Positions 49,622-63,409 of a stretch of 64,000 bases of DNA are shown piece after piece. Position numbers and translations under genes: made by a program. The stretch's first letter is position 1. Each line of letters opens with the position of its first letter. The stretch is taken from the NCBI GenBank assembly GCA_007922195.1, contig ML681963.1:57209586-57273585 (forward strand), given 5' to 3'. This DNA comes from Podocnemis expansa (lineage: Eukaryota; Chordata; Testudines; Podocnemididae). Below the pieces are notes generated by a model. The model saw only the letters and a list, made by a program, of their open reading frames with translations. It was not told the origin of the DNA and made no database searches.

Positions 49622-50254
49622 GGAAAATGCCTGTGAAAGCTCACACAGCACCAGGAAGAGTCAGTGCAGTTTCTGCTTTAAAAATCTGCTTCCTGCCCCT
49701 CTTCCCAGTCCAAACTATGGCAGCCTAAAGTGAAGCACCTGATTTAGGAAGCTGCCTTCCTAATGCCCAGAACCCAGCTGTGTTGCCATCTCCAGTTGTT
49801 CAAAAGTTGAGACTCATAAATTCCCTTGTCTTTCAAAAGTAAGTACTAATGCTGGGGAATTGCTTTATTACTGAGCCCGCTGGTATAGAAGGCTTTGAGG
49901 TGCATGTGGGTCATATTGCCATGTTCTTCTCTGCGATCCCAAGGGCTGGAAACACCCCTCTCCTTGCTCACTCATGTGAATGGGGCCCAGCAGTGCATGG
50001 CCTACTGGGGTGGAGATTTAAGGACACCCCCTAAATAGTGGAAGAAATAAATCAAACTCCAGGCCAGCTATAAGTATGAGAGGCTTGATCTGCTCTGGTT
50101 AGAATGAGGTCAGCAAGTGACTAGGCCAAGGCTGTGGAACCAACAGGGTCCCCCCCTGGCTACCCATGGGATGCCAGTTTTCAGGGAACACAGCACTTAG
50201 CATCAAAACTGCATGGCGAACTTGACAGCAGGAGAAGAGCCGTTTTACCCTGCC
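49622..50254. other. Intergenic, no gene recognised
   Basis: No recognisable feature between the hAT element and the G-rich minisatellite. Confidence 0.45.
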
Positions 50255-50464
50255 CTGATCTCATGTGCTGGGGGAAACTGCACTCCTGTACTCTGCCCCA
50301 TTCTAATGTGCATAGGGGAAAGAGATGTCATACCCCACCCTCCATGTGAGAAAGGGGGGGCTCCTGTATCATGTCCCCAGTTTGTTTGGGGGAAGGGGGC
50401 TTCTGTACCCCATCCAGCCCAGTGTGGTGGTGGGGTGGGGATGAATTCCTGAATCCCAACTTCC

Positions 50465-50676
50465 AAAGGGGGAGCTGCATTAGTCAAGTTCAGCACAACA
50501 AGCAAGCTCATGCAATAAACAAATTCGTTAGTCTTTAACCGTCATGGGACTCCTTGTTTGTTTTACTGAACTAGACTAATGTGGTCAACTGCCCCTTTGG
50601 AACTTGAAGACAGACAAGGAGTTCTGTGGCAGTGGCACTAACAAGACTAACAACAGGACTCCTTGTTTGTTCTCCT
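50465..50676. repeat. Two short inverted Penelope-type repeat pairs
   Basis: Pieces tcgttagtctttaaccgtca and ctccttgtttgttttactga run forward, flanked by reversed pieces (ttagtcaagttcagcac, and gacaaggagttctgtggc near 50610). They form two small foldbacks next to each other inside the minisatellite. Confidence 0.65.
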
Positions 50677-51052
50677 GCATCCCAGTGTGGGGTGGGGAAG
50701 CAAGCCTGCTGCATCCCACCCCCTCAATGGGGGGACCAGGGCTGGCGGTAGGTGGTAAGCAGCCCCTGCATTGCAGGGGGGACGTGGCATTTGAGGGGTG
50801 CCAAAAGGAGACAGCGCCATGGTGCTCCCCCGATGATGTCACTCATCTGTACCGGCGTTGCTCTGCCGCAAGGGGGTGCCGCAATCCCCAGCGCCAGCCC
50901 TGTGGGAGTGGAGGGAAAGGAGCAGCTATAGCCCATCCTGCCCAATGTGGGGGGGAGAGGCCTTCCTGCACCCCAATGTGTGTGGGGGAAAGGGGCCTGG
51001 TGCATCCCATCCCCTCAATGTGTGGAGGGAGGAAAGGGGACCCCATACCTAG

Positions 51053-51335
51053 GGTTACCAGATGTCAGGCAAAAGTAGGACATGCCCTCCTTTTTACCTT
51101 CACCTCTGCCTGGCAGGCATTTTAAAAATGCATGATTTTGTCTGGCTTTTTACTTACAGGGATTAAAATATGCTGGTGTAGTGTGAAAAAGTATGGTCTG
51201 GAACACCCAATTTTTAGGGGGAAGCGTTCCAGGGCCCTGCTAAAACCACAAGATTACATTAATACTACATTTTCTCCATGTGTGCTCCAATGTCTTCCTT
51301 TTCCTGCTTCCCTGGCCTCCTTTCCAGGCTTTGGT
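51053..51335 (+). repeat. Dispersed repeat R1, copy B
   Basis: Reads ggttaccagatgtcaggcaa and tacattaatactacattttc, as in copy A at 64-350. It is flanked on the left by the minisatellite, in the same configuration as copy C. Confidence 0.75.
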
Positions 51336-51342
51336 AGCTGGA

Positions 51343-51457
51343 TCTTCTCCCACCAAAGCTCATGCAAAAAATAAATCTGTTAGTCTTAAAGTGCCACACA
51401 ACTCCTTGTTGTTTTTTTTACTGGACTAGACTAACACCCCTATCCCTTTGGAAATTG
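51343..51457 (+). repeat. Penelope-type terminal repeat, 5'-truncated
   Basis: Reads atcttctcccaccaaagctc onwards to gactagactaacacccctat. The CTGANGA side is missing. Confidence 0.8.
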
Positions 51458-51584
51458 ACAAGCCCTAATCCTGCCCAATGCGGGGGGGAGAGGGCTTCCT
51501 GCACCCCACTGTGTGTGGGGGAAAGGGGCCTGGTGCATCCCCCCCTCAGTGTGTGGGGGGAACAAAAGGGGCCCATACCTAGGT

Positions 51585-51800
51585 TACCAGATATCAGGCA
51601 AAAGTCGGACATGGCCTCCTTTTGACCCTCACCTCCTCTGCCTGGCTGGCATTTCCAAAATACATGATTTTGCCTGGCTTTTTACGTGCTATGCCAGAAC
51701 AGCCAATGTTTAGGCCGAAGCCTTCCAGGGCGGGCTAAAACCAGAAGCGGACAGGACTGCTCCATTTTCTGCCTGTGTCCTCCAGTCTCTTCCCTCTCCT
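51585..51800 (+). repeat. Dispersed repeat R1, copy C
   Basis: Reads ggttaccagatatcaggcaa and cggacatggcctccttttga, ending in the pyrimidine-rich part next to the CpG island. More GC-rich than copies A and B. Confidence 0.7.
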
Positions 51801-52025
51801 TCTTCCTGACCGAGGCGGGGGGCAGAGGGCCCCCTGCACCCCACCCCGGCAGGGAAGCAGGCCGGCTGCCTCCCACCCCCTCCACAGGCGGGGAGAGGGA
51901 AGGCGGCGGGGCCGGGGCCTGCGTGCGGCCAGGGCAGGGCGGCGCCACCAGGGGCGGATGAGGAAGCGGCGGCGGCTCCTCCCCGCCCCGGCTTCCGCGT
52001 TGCCACCTGCCGGGCCCGGCCCAGG

Positions 52026-52032
52026 TATAAAG
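52026..52032 (+). promoter_or_regulatory. Possible TATA box of ZC3H12A
   Basis: The motif tataaag lies 55 bases upstream of a strong donor (gtgagt at 52081). A start about 30 bases downstream would give a very short first exon and would leave out the ATG at 52048, so the true start may lie elsewhere in the island. Confidence 0.4.
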
Positions 52033-52047
52033 CGGCAGCCTCGGCCC

Positions 52048-52080
52048 ATGGCCCCGCCGCGGCGCGCCGCGCACGGGCTG
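52048..52080 (+). other. Likely end of ZC3H12A exon 1, with possible upstream ORF start
   Basis: Exon 1 probably ends at 52080 before the donor gtgagt. If the transcript begins upstream of 52048, the ATG there opens an upstream frame of 11 codons in exon 1, phase 0. It continues in exon 2 for 57 codons from 53446 and stops at TGA 53617-53619, only 7 bases before the main start. Exon 1 is noncoding with respect to Regnase-1. Confidence 0.5.
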
Positions 52081-52404
52081 GTGAGTGGGGACGGGGCGCG
52101 GGGAGGTTTCGGGCCGGGTCCCGCCTGAGGGGGCGCTGTCGCGACCCCGCTCAGGGATTGCCGCTCTGTCGCGACACGGCCCTCTGGCGGGAGGGGGCGC
52201 GAGGCCGCGCGCGCGCGCGCGGGTGGGGAGAAAAGCCACCGGTGGCAGAGCCGCTGGCGGGAGCCCGGGGGTTAAACTGGTGCCCGGGCCTGCCCCAAGC
52301 CCCCCAAAGTCGGTGGAAATGGACCTGGGGGGGGGAAACGGGCTGTGGCCACAAAGGTGCCTCCAAGCCAGGTGCTCCGGGCAGCCTTTTTGCTCCTGCT
52401 CCCA

Positions 52405-52790
52405 AGGGGCAGCCGTGTTGGTCCCTTTCCAAAGGGATAGCCGCGCTAGTCTAGTCCAGCAAAAAGAGTCGTGTGGCACTTTAAGGCTAAGATTTATTTT
52501 TTGCAGGAGCTTTCATGGGAGAAAATCCCACTTTGTCAGCTGTTTCTCCCACAAAAGCTCTTGCGAAAAAGAAATCTCTTAGTCTTAAAGTGCCACANNN
52601 NNNNNNNTCTTAGTCTTAAAGTGCCACACGAGTCCTCGTGTTAGTCTAGTAACGCAAAAAGTCTTCTCTTAAATCTTAGTGTTAAAGTGCCACACGAGTC
52701 CTCGTGTTAGTCTAGTAACACAAAAAAAGCAGTGTCTTCTCTTAAATCTGTTAGTCTTTAAGTGCCACAAGACTGCTTTGCTTTTGTGGC
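52405..52790. repeat. Penelope-type repeat cluster with duplicated segments
   Basis: A reversed copy (gggatagccgcgctagtcta) meets a forward copy near 52540. After the gap the block cttagtcttaaagtgccaca is repeated, and a longer unit of about 75 bases (tgccacacgagtcctcgtgt onward) appears twice and partly a third time. The local duplication is unusual for this repeat family. Confidence 0.75.
52598..52607. other. Assembly gap, ten N
   Basis: Ten N bases lie between two copies of the same cttagtcttaaagtgccaca block. The true distance is unknown, and the duplicated flanks could be an assembly artefact. Confidence 0.95.
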
Positions 52791-53445
52791 TCTTTGCTCC
52801 TGTCGTAGCAGCAGCAAAGGGGCTGTGGCATGCCCCCATTTTAGGATGGGACACCGCCAAGGAGGTGAATGGCCTGAATAAAGGGCTGGGAATCTGCCTC
52901 CCGGGTCCACATCTGTTGTTGACCCTCACTTTACACGAGCTCTGTAGTTTTCCTCTCTGTTTTTTCCATTTATATGTACAAGGATTAGTACCTGATCCTA
53001 CCTCACTGCAGTGTTTGTGGAGCTTAATCAGTTAACATTTGTAGGATGCTTTGAAGATGGAAAGCACTGTTTATGTGTTAAAAGTTGGCTTGTGCATCCT
53101 GGGATTCCTTTTATGAAAGCTGGGACATATGTGACCATTTTAATGTGCCTTTTACATGCTATAGAAAGGAGATGCCCTATTTTGGCATATATTGAGTTAA
53201 ACTACTGAGTACAAACCATCTGTGGGATAATAGGGTGTCTGGGTTTGGATTTTTAAGTGACTCTTTGAGTTCCTGTAATGCATTTTGTATATTGGGATGG
53301 AAAGAGGAAATGTGTACATTTTGGTATTATCGGTAAAAGGATTTCCAAAGTTCTTGATTATAGCGTAACTGGTGGTAGGTGAGCCACAGAGGAGAACTTA
53401 AAGAATGTTAATGTGAAAACTGTTCCTGCGTTTCTTTTGTTTTAG

Positions 53446-53626
53446 AAGAAGTTTATAGGTGATAATGATCACTATGTTGATCCACAGATACTGGATGCAA
53501 ATGAAAAACAGCACTTGCCTGAGGAAAATTATGAATGTCCACAGCATTCCCTCAGCTCTGGGTTTTCCCAGCTGGAGTCAGATGCTTCCAGTTGGCAAAC
53601 ATTAAGTTGCTCAGGTTGACAGAACC
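53446..53626 (+). other. ZC3H12A exon 2, 5' untranslated part with upstream ORFs
   Basis: The acceptor ends at 53445. In the frame of the main protein a TAA at 53603-53605 precedes the start, so translation cannot begin further upstream in that frame. In a second frame the exon is open from its first base for 57 codons to TGA at 53617-53619, which may be an upstream ORF running over from exon 1. A third ATG at 53495 opens 36 codons ending at the TAA just mentioned. Confidence 0.7.
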
Positions 53627-54087
53627 ATGAGCTCCAGAGATACATCTGCAAACAATCACCTCAACCTGAACTGTGTACTTCCCGCCAAGGGCCAGAGCCC
53701 AGCAGAGTGCCAGCCATTTAGCATGGTGGATGTGGCACCGCAGGAAGGGCTCAGGGTCTTTGAGCGGGACCTCATGGACAGTGCTGAGATGCAAATGAAA
53801 GTGGACTTCTTTCGCAAACTAGGCTACTCGTCGGAAGAGATCTACGTTGTCCTCCAAAAACTCGGCTCAAATGCTGACACAAACACGGTCCTTGGGGAGC
53901 TTGTGAAGCATGGTGCCGCAGGGGCTGACAGAGAGACTACTGACCCACCACAGGAAGCTGTGGAAGCCCCACTGATACCTCGCGGGGTAGATGCCAACAA
54001 AGCCCCTGCACCAGTGCCACCATTGGAGGAGAAGGAAGGCAATAACTTAAAACCCATTGTTATTGATGGAAGCAATGTGGCAATGAG
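53627..54087 (+). CDS. ZC3H12A: ZC3H12A (Regnase-1) exon 2, N-terminal coding part
   Basis: Regnase-1 is a cytoplasmic, ER-associated endoribonuclease that cuts stem-loops in the 3' untranslated regions of inflammatory mRNAs such as IL6 and so limits immune activation. Start chosen at ATG 53627 (context agaacc, A at -3). It is the first in-frame ATG after a TAA at 53603. Encoded residues 1-153 include a UBA-like ubiquitin-binding domain (about 56-96, motifs MKVDFFRKLGYSS and TNTVLGELVKHG), a proline-rich linker, and the first PIN/NYN strand IVIDGSNVAM with catalytic D147. The donor gtatgt at 54088 splits a codon after its second base. Closest relatives are ZC3H12B, C and D; the UBA region fits ZC3H12A best. 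The first 40 residues differ from mammals in a way expected for this poorly conserved tail. Confidence 0.93.
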
Positions 54088-57000
54088 GTATGTTGGTCCC
54101 CTTAAGTGGGAGTAGTGTTTTTAATTTTTGCATGGTTTGGTATCAGATTAAATTATAAAGTGATTGATTTTCTTTAAATTTGTTTTGTGTTTTTGGGGGA
54201 ATGTAGTGCTTGTGACATACCGCGTTAAAAACTCTGGAGGCCTCCAAGCTCTCTAGAAAGGTATGGTCAGGCTGGGCTTTGGTAGAGCAGCAGCATCAAC
54301 ATATGCCTTTCCCACAGCTGAAAGGGAGACATCTAGGAATGTGAGATGAAATCAGTTTTACTGATCTATTCAGTCCATAGTCTGTCTGGTTTGACTTCCC
54401 ACAACAGTGCAAATGGTGGTGATTCTTGTACCCCTTGGTAACTTCAGACTTGTTTCATGTGAAATGCCAGGGTTTAGTATTTAAGATAGCAAGCAGAAGT
54501 GAAATCCATGATATGCAGTCCTATTACCTAATTTCTTTACGTAAACGCCGAAAAGCCGGAAGTTGCTCAACCAATAATTATTACAAAGTTAATTAAAGGA
54601 GGGTGTAATTTTAAGATCCCTCTTTACTCAAGTTGAGTTTCCACAACGTTTTGGTTAAAGCTCATGGGAAATCTATAGGTTGGGTGGAGGGGGAAAAGGG
54701 GGAAATCTCCCATTTAGAATGACATGCATGTGCAAGTTCTGCTGTATCACTGACAGCTGTGAAGACAGAGGCAGAGTGGTGACTCATCTGCAAATCTGTC
54801 CGACCTTCTGTTGCTGGAGCCTGCCCTTTTTTCCATAGGTGATCTGATCATGAGGTCTGTGCTGCAACAAGTACTGGACAGATTCAGCACTGGCTCAGGC
54901 AGGACTGAAAGCTTATCAGCCTTGTTTTGCCCCCTAAGAACAATGGTGAAGGGGAGGGAGAAAGGGAAAGGTATGAAGAAGACAAAAAATCAGCCCAGTG
55001 GAACCAGTTGGCCAGAGGACAATACACACAGACTTCAAATCTGAGTTTTGCCCCTTCAGTTCCAGTACAAGCTTCCTCCAGCTTGTACTGGGTGGTCTTA
55101 AATACCTCTCCCAATGAGAAGACACTTAAATGCTGGTGCACACAGCGCTATTGTAGAAGATTTGCCTAGGGCAGAAGAAAGTCCTTTCTAGAGCGTGACT
55201 TACAGGTGTGGTTTTTTTTCCCCAAGTCATGATTGGCAATCCAGCTGAGTAAAACAGGGTGTGCCCCTTCCTCACACAATCTGACAGTGTAACAGATCCA
55301 AGAGCTAAGGCCCAATTTAGCCTACATGAACATGAAATACTGTGTTTGTCCTCTGATGTGGACTCTGACCTACTGGACTTCATAGCCAAAGGACTTAACC
55401 TGGAAGTGTGCTGGAAGAGTGCAGCCCCTTTCCATTAATAATTGTTTCTCCAGCAAAACTTCATTTCCCAGCATAATGGGTTTGTGTAAGAAGAGACCTT
55501 TTAAGAGATGTGCTAACTTTATTGCAGAAACCCCTAATTCTGGGTTTATTTACTTACTGGATTTATTCATTTAATCAGACAAAATGTAAGGCTGCAGAAG
55601 CCTCTTGTCCCTGAATACCCTTTCATCAAGCCACTTCAGGCAAAGGCAAGAACATGGCAGACATCATGGGCAGACTAGAGTGTTCTTTATTTGGGACAGG
55701 GAAGAAAGGTGACTTCAGTACTTGCATTATGTGAAATAATTGTAGGAAGAGAATTGGCCCGCTAGTCAATTTCAGAGTTTGGGACTTCTACTCTGACAGT
55801 GGGGTTGGGCTTTCTGCATTAAATAGCTATGTTGGGGAAGGAGATGTTGGATCGCATTCCTTCAGGGGTGAGGCATCCAGCTTAAGTATGGTTTAGTGAG
55901 GGTTTGTCTCATTCCTCTCCCCCCCCCCCACTCCTCAGTATTGTGCCTGTAGTTGCCTCTTCTTAAGGGGAGTAGTTGACTTGCATATCCAGGTTCAGGG
56001 CCCTCCAGAGGACTTAAGGGGCCTGGGGCAGATTTGATGTGAGGGGCCACACTCACTATTCCATACATACAACTTATACATTCATGTACCATAGCAGGTT
56101 GTAGGTGAGCTCGGATGGCAGCCAGCCCAGTTGCACCTGCCACCAGGACACTTTGTATTTTGTTCCCTGCAAGTCCTCTATTACCAGGGCACAGCCATTT
56201 TAGAATGGGTATCAACAACAATTAAAAATATGCATCCTGTCAGAGCAGGGGGCCCCTCCTTGGTGGGGGCCTGTGGCAAGTTGCCCCTGTGCCTCCCCCC
56301 CTGCCACCCCAGGTGACCTTGTGGACCAGGTCTGTCCACCTTGTTGCCTTAACCAATGCTTTTTCCCCATCAAAAATGAGCCACATGTTGTTATGACTTG
56401 ACTTTTTAGGTTAAATGCTTCCAAAGCAAATATTTAGTTTGATTCTCCTCTTCTATTTGTTTTGATTGAATTTGTGAAAACATGGCAGAACAGAATCTGT
56501 GAGGATCTGGAACTGTCTGTGTTGGTTTCTCTTTTCTGTGCTTGCAGCACTTGGTTTTAGCTGCCATTTAAGAAAGAATCTCTCTCCTTTTGATTCTTAC
56601 AAAGGCACAGTAATACTGCAGCTGGAACTGAGTTTAATGTGTACAAAGTAATCAGTTGGCTGGTGTGTGGCTTTTTTAAAAGCAGTTTACCCAGGAGGGG
56701 AATTCCATTCTGAAACTTCCTGTATTAATGGTGTATGATGTTCCTTGCTGATTCACTTGTGCAATGTGCAGCAGGCCTCCGTGCACTGTTCTCAACACCA
56801 TATGCAAATTTCAGTGGAAATTAGCTTCTGCTTCCTGCTAAGGGAATTTCTCAGTAGTTACCAGATCAGATCAGCCCATTTGGCCACTTTCAGTATGGAC
56901 TCTGATTTATTAGCTAGGACTCCAGAAATTTGAGTGCATTGTTTTTTGTTTTTTTTTAATTTAATACTTCAAGAGCTATCTATAGTGGTAAATGTCTGGC

Positions 57001-57182
57001 CATCTTTCTACTCTGTTCGTTTTGTAAAAGACCTACTTGTACAGACTTTTTTGTGGCCCCTGATGTAACCTAATTGAACTCTGGGAGCTTAACACTTTAC
57101 AACTGTCTCAATGAAATTTTAAAGATGGTTTTCAGTCCCTGGGGTATGGTCAGATTTTGCTTCTGTTATTTCCTATTTTCAG

Positions 57183-57311
57183 TGTAGTTGTAGCCATGTA
57201 GATCCCAGGATATTAGAGACAAAGTAGGGGCAGTGATGTATCTTATTGACTTGACATCTGATGAACGAGACAAGCTTTCAGACTTGCCTCAGGTCTGGGA
57301 CGGGTACTCAA
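57183..57311 (+). repeat. Second Penelope-like terminal repeat family
   Basis: Reads gttgtagccatgtagatccc, aggatattagagacaaagta, then gacaagctttcagacttgcc and ctcaggtctgggacgggtac. The start resembles the reversed main terminal repeat (tagccgtgttagtc). The hairpin side is diverged. Confidence 0.55.
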
Positions 57312-57780
57312 GAGGGTATGTCTACACTGCAGTGCAAGCCCAGAGTCAGCAGAACTTGGGTTAACACACCAAGGATGTGTTAATTGATATCTTGAGTATC
57401 TACACTCATTTGTAACCCCAGGTTAGAAATTGTTTAACCCTGGGTCCCAGTCTGTGGCTCTGACATCTACGCTGCATTACATGGGTCTGAGCTCAACTAC
57501 CCATATCCCTGCAGTCCTAGAATTCTCCCAAAGTGTAGCTGCTCTAGCTCTTTCGTCATGGTGTGGTGTGGAATAACTTTGACTGTGGAGAGGTCAAAGT
57601 TGGTTTGTGAGGTTGTGGGATACTTTAGACAGAAGTCCAAAGCATGACCCCACTGCAAAGCAAATAGGACTTGTGTCCCAGCTTGACTGAGGCTCACACC
57701 CTCCAACTCCTTTGGACTCTGGGTCTGAGCCCTGAATTAACACAATTTGTGTGTAGATGGAAGGTGAGTTAGGCTCAAGA
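57306..57780. repeat. TCTACAC-family element, diverged
   Basis: Left end agggtatgtctacactgcag and internal catctacgctgcattacat resemble the other copies. The right end near 57740-57775 is weak. Confidence 0.35.
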
Positions 57781-57796
57781 CTGTGTTCAAACCCTG

Positions 57797-58075
57797 CAGG
57801 GCCATAACTACAGCTGGGCAAACAGGGCAAAGCCCCGGGCACTGAGGAAGGCACTGCAACAGAGGCCCCGGCTGCTGGGGAAGCCAGCCAGGAGGCTGGC
57901 AGTGAAAACACCCCAAAAGGAAAGCACTCCACTGGGGACACTGCCGACAAGCAGGGAAGCTGCCCGACTAGGGCTCCCAGCAATGGCAGGGTCCAGATCT
58001 GGCTCCCTGCTGACGACTGGGCTGGATTGGGCCTGGGGGTGAGGGGAATCGTCTGGGGCTGCTTGGCCCCTGGCA
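57797..58075. mobile_element. CAGGGCCATAA-family hAT fragment
   Basis: Begins tgcagggccataactacag and shares ccccgggcactgaggaag-like and ctggctccctgctgac sequence with the elements at 33450 and 44891. The right inverted end is missing, so it is truncated or mutated. Confidence 0.6.
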
Positions 58076-58430
58076 CCAATCTTTCTGAACTTACTTTGCA
58101 GTATCAATACACACAGTCAACACTAAATAAAAGGGGGAGCAGATTGTTTTTGTTTAGCAAGAGAAGGTAACATGAGAAGCTCTGCAACTGGGGAGTTACA
58201 CTTTGGTAATCATAGGACCCTACCCTACATGCCTTTCAAGATCCTTGGGACCCACACATGCTTATCATAACTTATAACCCACTAACCCTTCTTTGTCCTA
58301 CAACTGTTAATTGCCCACTTCACCCTGCATCTTCTTTTAAAAAGTGTTAACTCTCTATGCTAAATCATTTATATCACCTGGTATTTAGCTGTGATGCTCA
58401 GGTGTCTTTCACAGAGCTGCTGAGAAATGC

Positions 58431-58500
58431 AAGCTTTTGAACTTCAATGTAAACTGCACCAATAAAAGATACTACCTCACCCATCTTAACTTTTTCTCTA
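58431..58500 (-). repeat. Second Penelope-like terminal repeat family, fragment
   Basis: Reads ccaataaaagatactacctc and acccatctta, the reverse complement of the pattern gaggtaatatcttttattgg-like seen in this family. Confidence 0.45.
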
Positions 58501-58884
58501 AGAATAAAGGATGCATTTAGATCAAACTAGAAAATTCCCTACAGTAATAATCTAAAAATGTTATTTCAGATGTGTCCAATATGTGTAGAAGAGTTCCAAA
58601 TGATGGTTTTAAAATCTGTAAAATACTCTGAAGTAGAGAGCTGAAGTAAAAAGGTCTGGTTATTCTTAGTCCTGCAACAGTGAAAGTTCTGCCCAGTCAG
58701 GTACTCATTTGACTCCCATCATTGTCAGTTGAAGTATAAAACAATTCTCAGTTTCAAGAGCTTTAGAAAATCATTGTTATGTCTAGGCTTGAGTTTGACT
58801 CAGCAAGGAAGTGATGGTGTTAGGTTTCTTTTAACTCTTCTGTTCCAGAAGACAAAGTAGAAGTTGTGTGTTGTTGCTGTGGTT

Positions 58885-58899
58885 GGGGGGGGGGGGGGG
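58885..58899 (+). repeat. Homopolymer run of 15 G
   Basis: Fifteen consecutive G in ZC3H12A intron 2. It could form a quadruplex and is error-prone in sequencing, so its length is uncertain. Confidence 0.95.
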
Positions 58900-61504
58900 A
58901 ATATGCCTGGTTATGTCACTATAAAAGTGGCTGCTGCACATGTTGGCTGTTTCTATGCAAATGTATGGGATTTAAAATAAATCACTCGTGCACTGCATCA
59001 GAGTGCCTAATCTGGTATTAACTAGCAAAAGACCAAAAATGCCATCTCTAGGCTTGTAACTTCCTTGCCTATCTGCAAGTTGTACAGTAGTTAACAGGTG
59101 CACTGTGGAGCTTCTTGCCATTTCTAAAATCTGTTATTGGGAAAAGAACTTTTGTGTTCTTTCTACTTTATCCAAAAACCAAGCTTTTTGTGTCATGTAC
59201 CTTTTTGCTTTCACTTGATAAGACCCTAACAAGAGGATTCAAGAGGCAGAAACCCTAGTGCTTTGGTATTTCTCACCCTACTTATCACACTCATCTTGGT
59301 ATAAAGGCTTCTAGAACTTGACTGTTTTGCAGGGAAACAAATAGTCACTTTAAAATTATTACTTCATAACTGCTCTTTTCTTGAGGGAGCAAATTGAAGT
59401 AAGTTTATGACCTTCAAGGTGACCTAATGAGGTTAGGTGCCCAACTTCCATTGATCATAAGCACTTCTGATACAGTTACTCAATTAACTGAAGAGCAGGG
59501 TTTGGGATTCTAACGTGCAATGGGTAATGAAAGGACAGTTGTATCCAAAGCTTGTTCCCACAGAGTGTTTGCTTTGTTTGTTTGGGTCTCATTTCTTACT
59601 GCAATGTGCACCCAAAAAGATTTCCTTTTGTGTCTGTGCTTCAGCTTTCTCCAGTTATCTCTGCCTTCATTTTTGTGCTGGTTGGGAAGAAAAACTAAGA
59701 CCTTTCTGCTGCTGTCCTTGTCTTTGCCCCACAGCTCTACATTCAAGACAAGACCCTTGCCTGCCTGCCTGAATTTCTTTCCAGTTCCATATCCTGTGCT
59801 CCATAAGTCCACATCCTTATTATTTCCTACTGCCCCTAACTCTGCTTCTTCCACCCCATGCCCTTGGAGCATCCTGTTTAGTGTTTGCTAAGTGCCTTCC
59901 TGTGAGGCCTCTGTGCTGATGTCCAAGCATCTGTTAACTAATGTTGAGGTATAAAGCCAGCACATGGCAAATGCTGCCTGTGTAGCACTGTCTACAGTGA
60001 GGAGGCAGTGGGATTACTCAAAAGTCATTACTCTGCTTAATGAAGAGTTTGTAGAATCTGTCTCCAAAATGGCATACTTTAAGATGTGATTAGTGTACCC
60101 TTTTTACTATCATAAGCTGTTCTGAACCTCCGGTGGTAATAGGAATAAACTGATGTATTGTGAATGGGCTTCTATTGGTTTTGCGCACAAATTTTAAATT
60201 TTAAAAATTTTTATAAGACTTGCAGGTAGCATTCACAGATCTTAATCCTGCTGGTGCTATTTTATATTCTGAAGGCTCCTCAAGCAGTTTTGAAATAGAA
60301 ATCTCTTCATCAGTGAAATGCAGTTGCCTCTGGCATGGAATGTGACCTTTCTGTATTGCCACATATGAACATTGTGCTGCAGTTTAGGACAGGAAACAAA
60401 TTCAGTTCTCTGAAACTGCAAGGGAATTTAAATAGATACCATGTAATTACCTAAATTAAATTTGGCATGAATACAACAGTTACTAGCTGGCTCCTGTGAA
60501 TAGTTACGTGACACAAATGCTCTTTAGAGAGAACACCAAAGTGAGCAGTTGCCTGTTGTGTTGTCGGAACCCTAGATCATGCACGGGGTTTATGTTAGTG
60601 ATCACAAGACTGCCAGCTTGAAGCTGGCCAGTTAGGCCACATGAGCCTATGCAACAAAATGAACTGGTTCAAGGACGGCCAGTTGTCCATCACCCAACAG
60701 ACAAGAAACAGTGCATTTTGTACACTAAAATGCTACTGTGTTTTTGTTACTTTAGTAATGCACTTTAGTGTCATTCTTATGATTTTGTTTGAAAGGTGCT
60801 CGACTCTGACTATAGCCTTCCAGAGTATTTTTTACTTACGGAAGGGTGGATTAGTTAAACATAAAGCAAGTTCCTTGAAGTCTGAGGAACTCTTGAGTTT
60901 GCATGGCCCATAATCTAATTATTTTGCTTTGTGGATATTAATACTTTAGGAATGAGGGCAAATGCATTCACTTAGTCCCCTTTCATACTGGCTAATACAA
61001 CATGTCTGGTCTCAGAGTTACCCTAAAGTAATTACAACCTACAGCCCTGATCTCTCACAACTGTGAAACTAGTAACCTGGAAACAGTTGATATTTTTAGT
61101 TAATGTTCTACATAAGCACTGATAACATTGTAAACACTGCAAAGAAATGATTACCAGCCATTTGTTACACAGAAACTGGGGACTTGCTGATCTGACTTAA
61201 TAGACTGTTCAGTAGGAAGGATCCTGTTGTACTAGCAACTAATTTCTGCTAGTTGTGACTAACCTTTTCTTCTGGTAGAATTTTTCCCTCTCTTGATTGT
61301 CTCTGGAGTTGATAAAGGCCAGCTGGATGTCAAGTAGTTAGGGGCTTTCAGTCTGGAAGCTGCCATTTCAGACACACAACAATGTGGTTACCCGTAGCTT
61401 CTCCACAGACTGGGCTCTGTATAATGGGGAAAAGCTCTGCCCTTCAACATAAACCATCTGTAAAAACTAGTAACACAACAAGATGCAAAGCAAAGGGAAA
61501 ACGA

Positions 61505-61800
61505 GCACACATCTATGCTACAGCATTTTGCTGGTAGAGCCATAGTGACAAGCCTTCCCAGTATAAATGCAGTTGTAGTGGCAAGAGCCCTTTTTTTGGG
61601 ATAGCATGGTTATCCCAGCGTATCAAACAAAATAAAGCTATGCTGCTAACAGACTCTTCTGCCAGCAGAACTGTATTTACGCTACGGGGGTTGTCAGTAG
61701 AGCTGTGCTGGGTATTGGTGTGATTCCCTCCTCTTTCCCTTTCCCCTCCATACCAAACATAGCTATGCCAGCAAAAGTTTTAAGTGTAGACCAGCCTAAA
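61505..61800. mobile_element. TCTACAC-family element
   Basis: Left ctatgctacagcattttgct and right agcaaaagttttaagtgtag, reverse-complemented, are alike and extend into each other. No transposase. Lies within ZC3H12A intron 2, upstream of exon 3. Confidence 0.45.
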
Positions 61801-62030
61801 GGGGGGAAAAAACAAATTTCAGTGCCTAGTAGCAAAAAGGTGGCCCTGATGTGAGAGGTGCTAAAAACTGGTGAATGTTGTTAGTGATCTATATCTCTGA
61901 GAATTCGTGGGTATTGCAGCTGTAGAATATCAGAAAAGAATGTCTAAAACCCTGGCTCTGCTTGCCTAGTATCAGATAGATAGTCTGACTCGTGTACTGT
62001 CTGTGAATGAACAAAGTATACTGTATCTGA

Positions 62031-63409
<1,379 letters not shown>

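Larger units (their letters stand above)
50255..51580 (+). repeat. G-rich minisatellite, degenerate units of about 40 bp
   Basis: At least nine diverged units of the form atgtgtgggggaaaggggcc followed by tcctgcaccccat occur between 50255 and 50460, at 50675-50730, at 50930-51050 and at 51470-51575. They are interrupted by Penelope-type repeats (50465-50676, 51343-51457) and R1 copy B. The block around 50930-51056 and that at 51470-51600 are near duplicates, including the boundary with R1. Runs of G could form quadruplexes. Confidence 0.65.
51780..52340 (+). promoter_or_regulatory. CpG island promoter of ZC3H12A
   Basis: A sharp rise in G+C and CpG density, unlike anything else in the window, sits just upstream of the first likely splice donor of ZC3H12A. 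It includes gcggcggcggctcctccccg, a TATA-like box tataaag at 52026, and a (CG)n run at 52205-52221. The long open frame on the minus strand here is a composition effect. The exact start site cannot be read from sequence. Confidence 0.8.
52081..53445 (+). other. ZC3H12A intron 1
   Basis: Runs from donor gtgagt to acceptor tttcttttgttttag. It holds an inverted Penelope-type repeat cluster (52405-52790) and a 10-N gap. The remainder shows no exon-like or RNA feature. Confidence 0.7.
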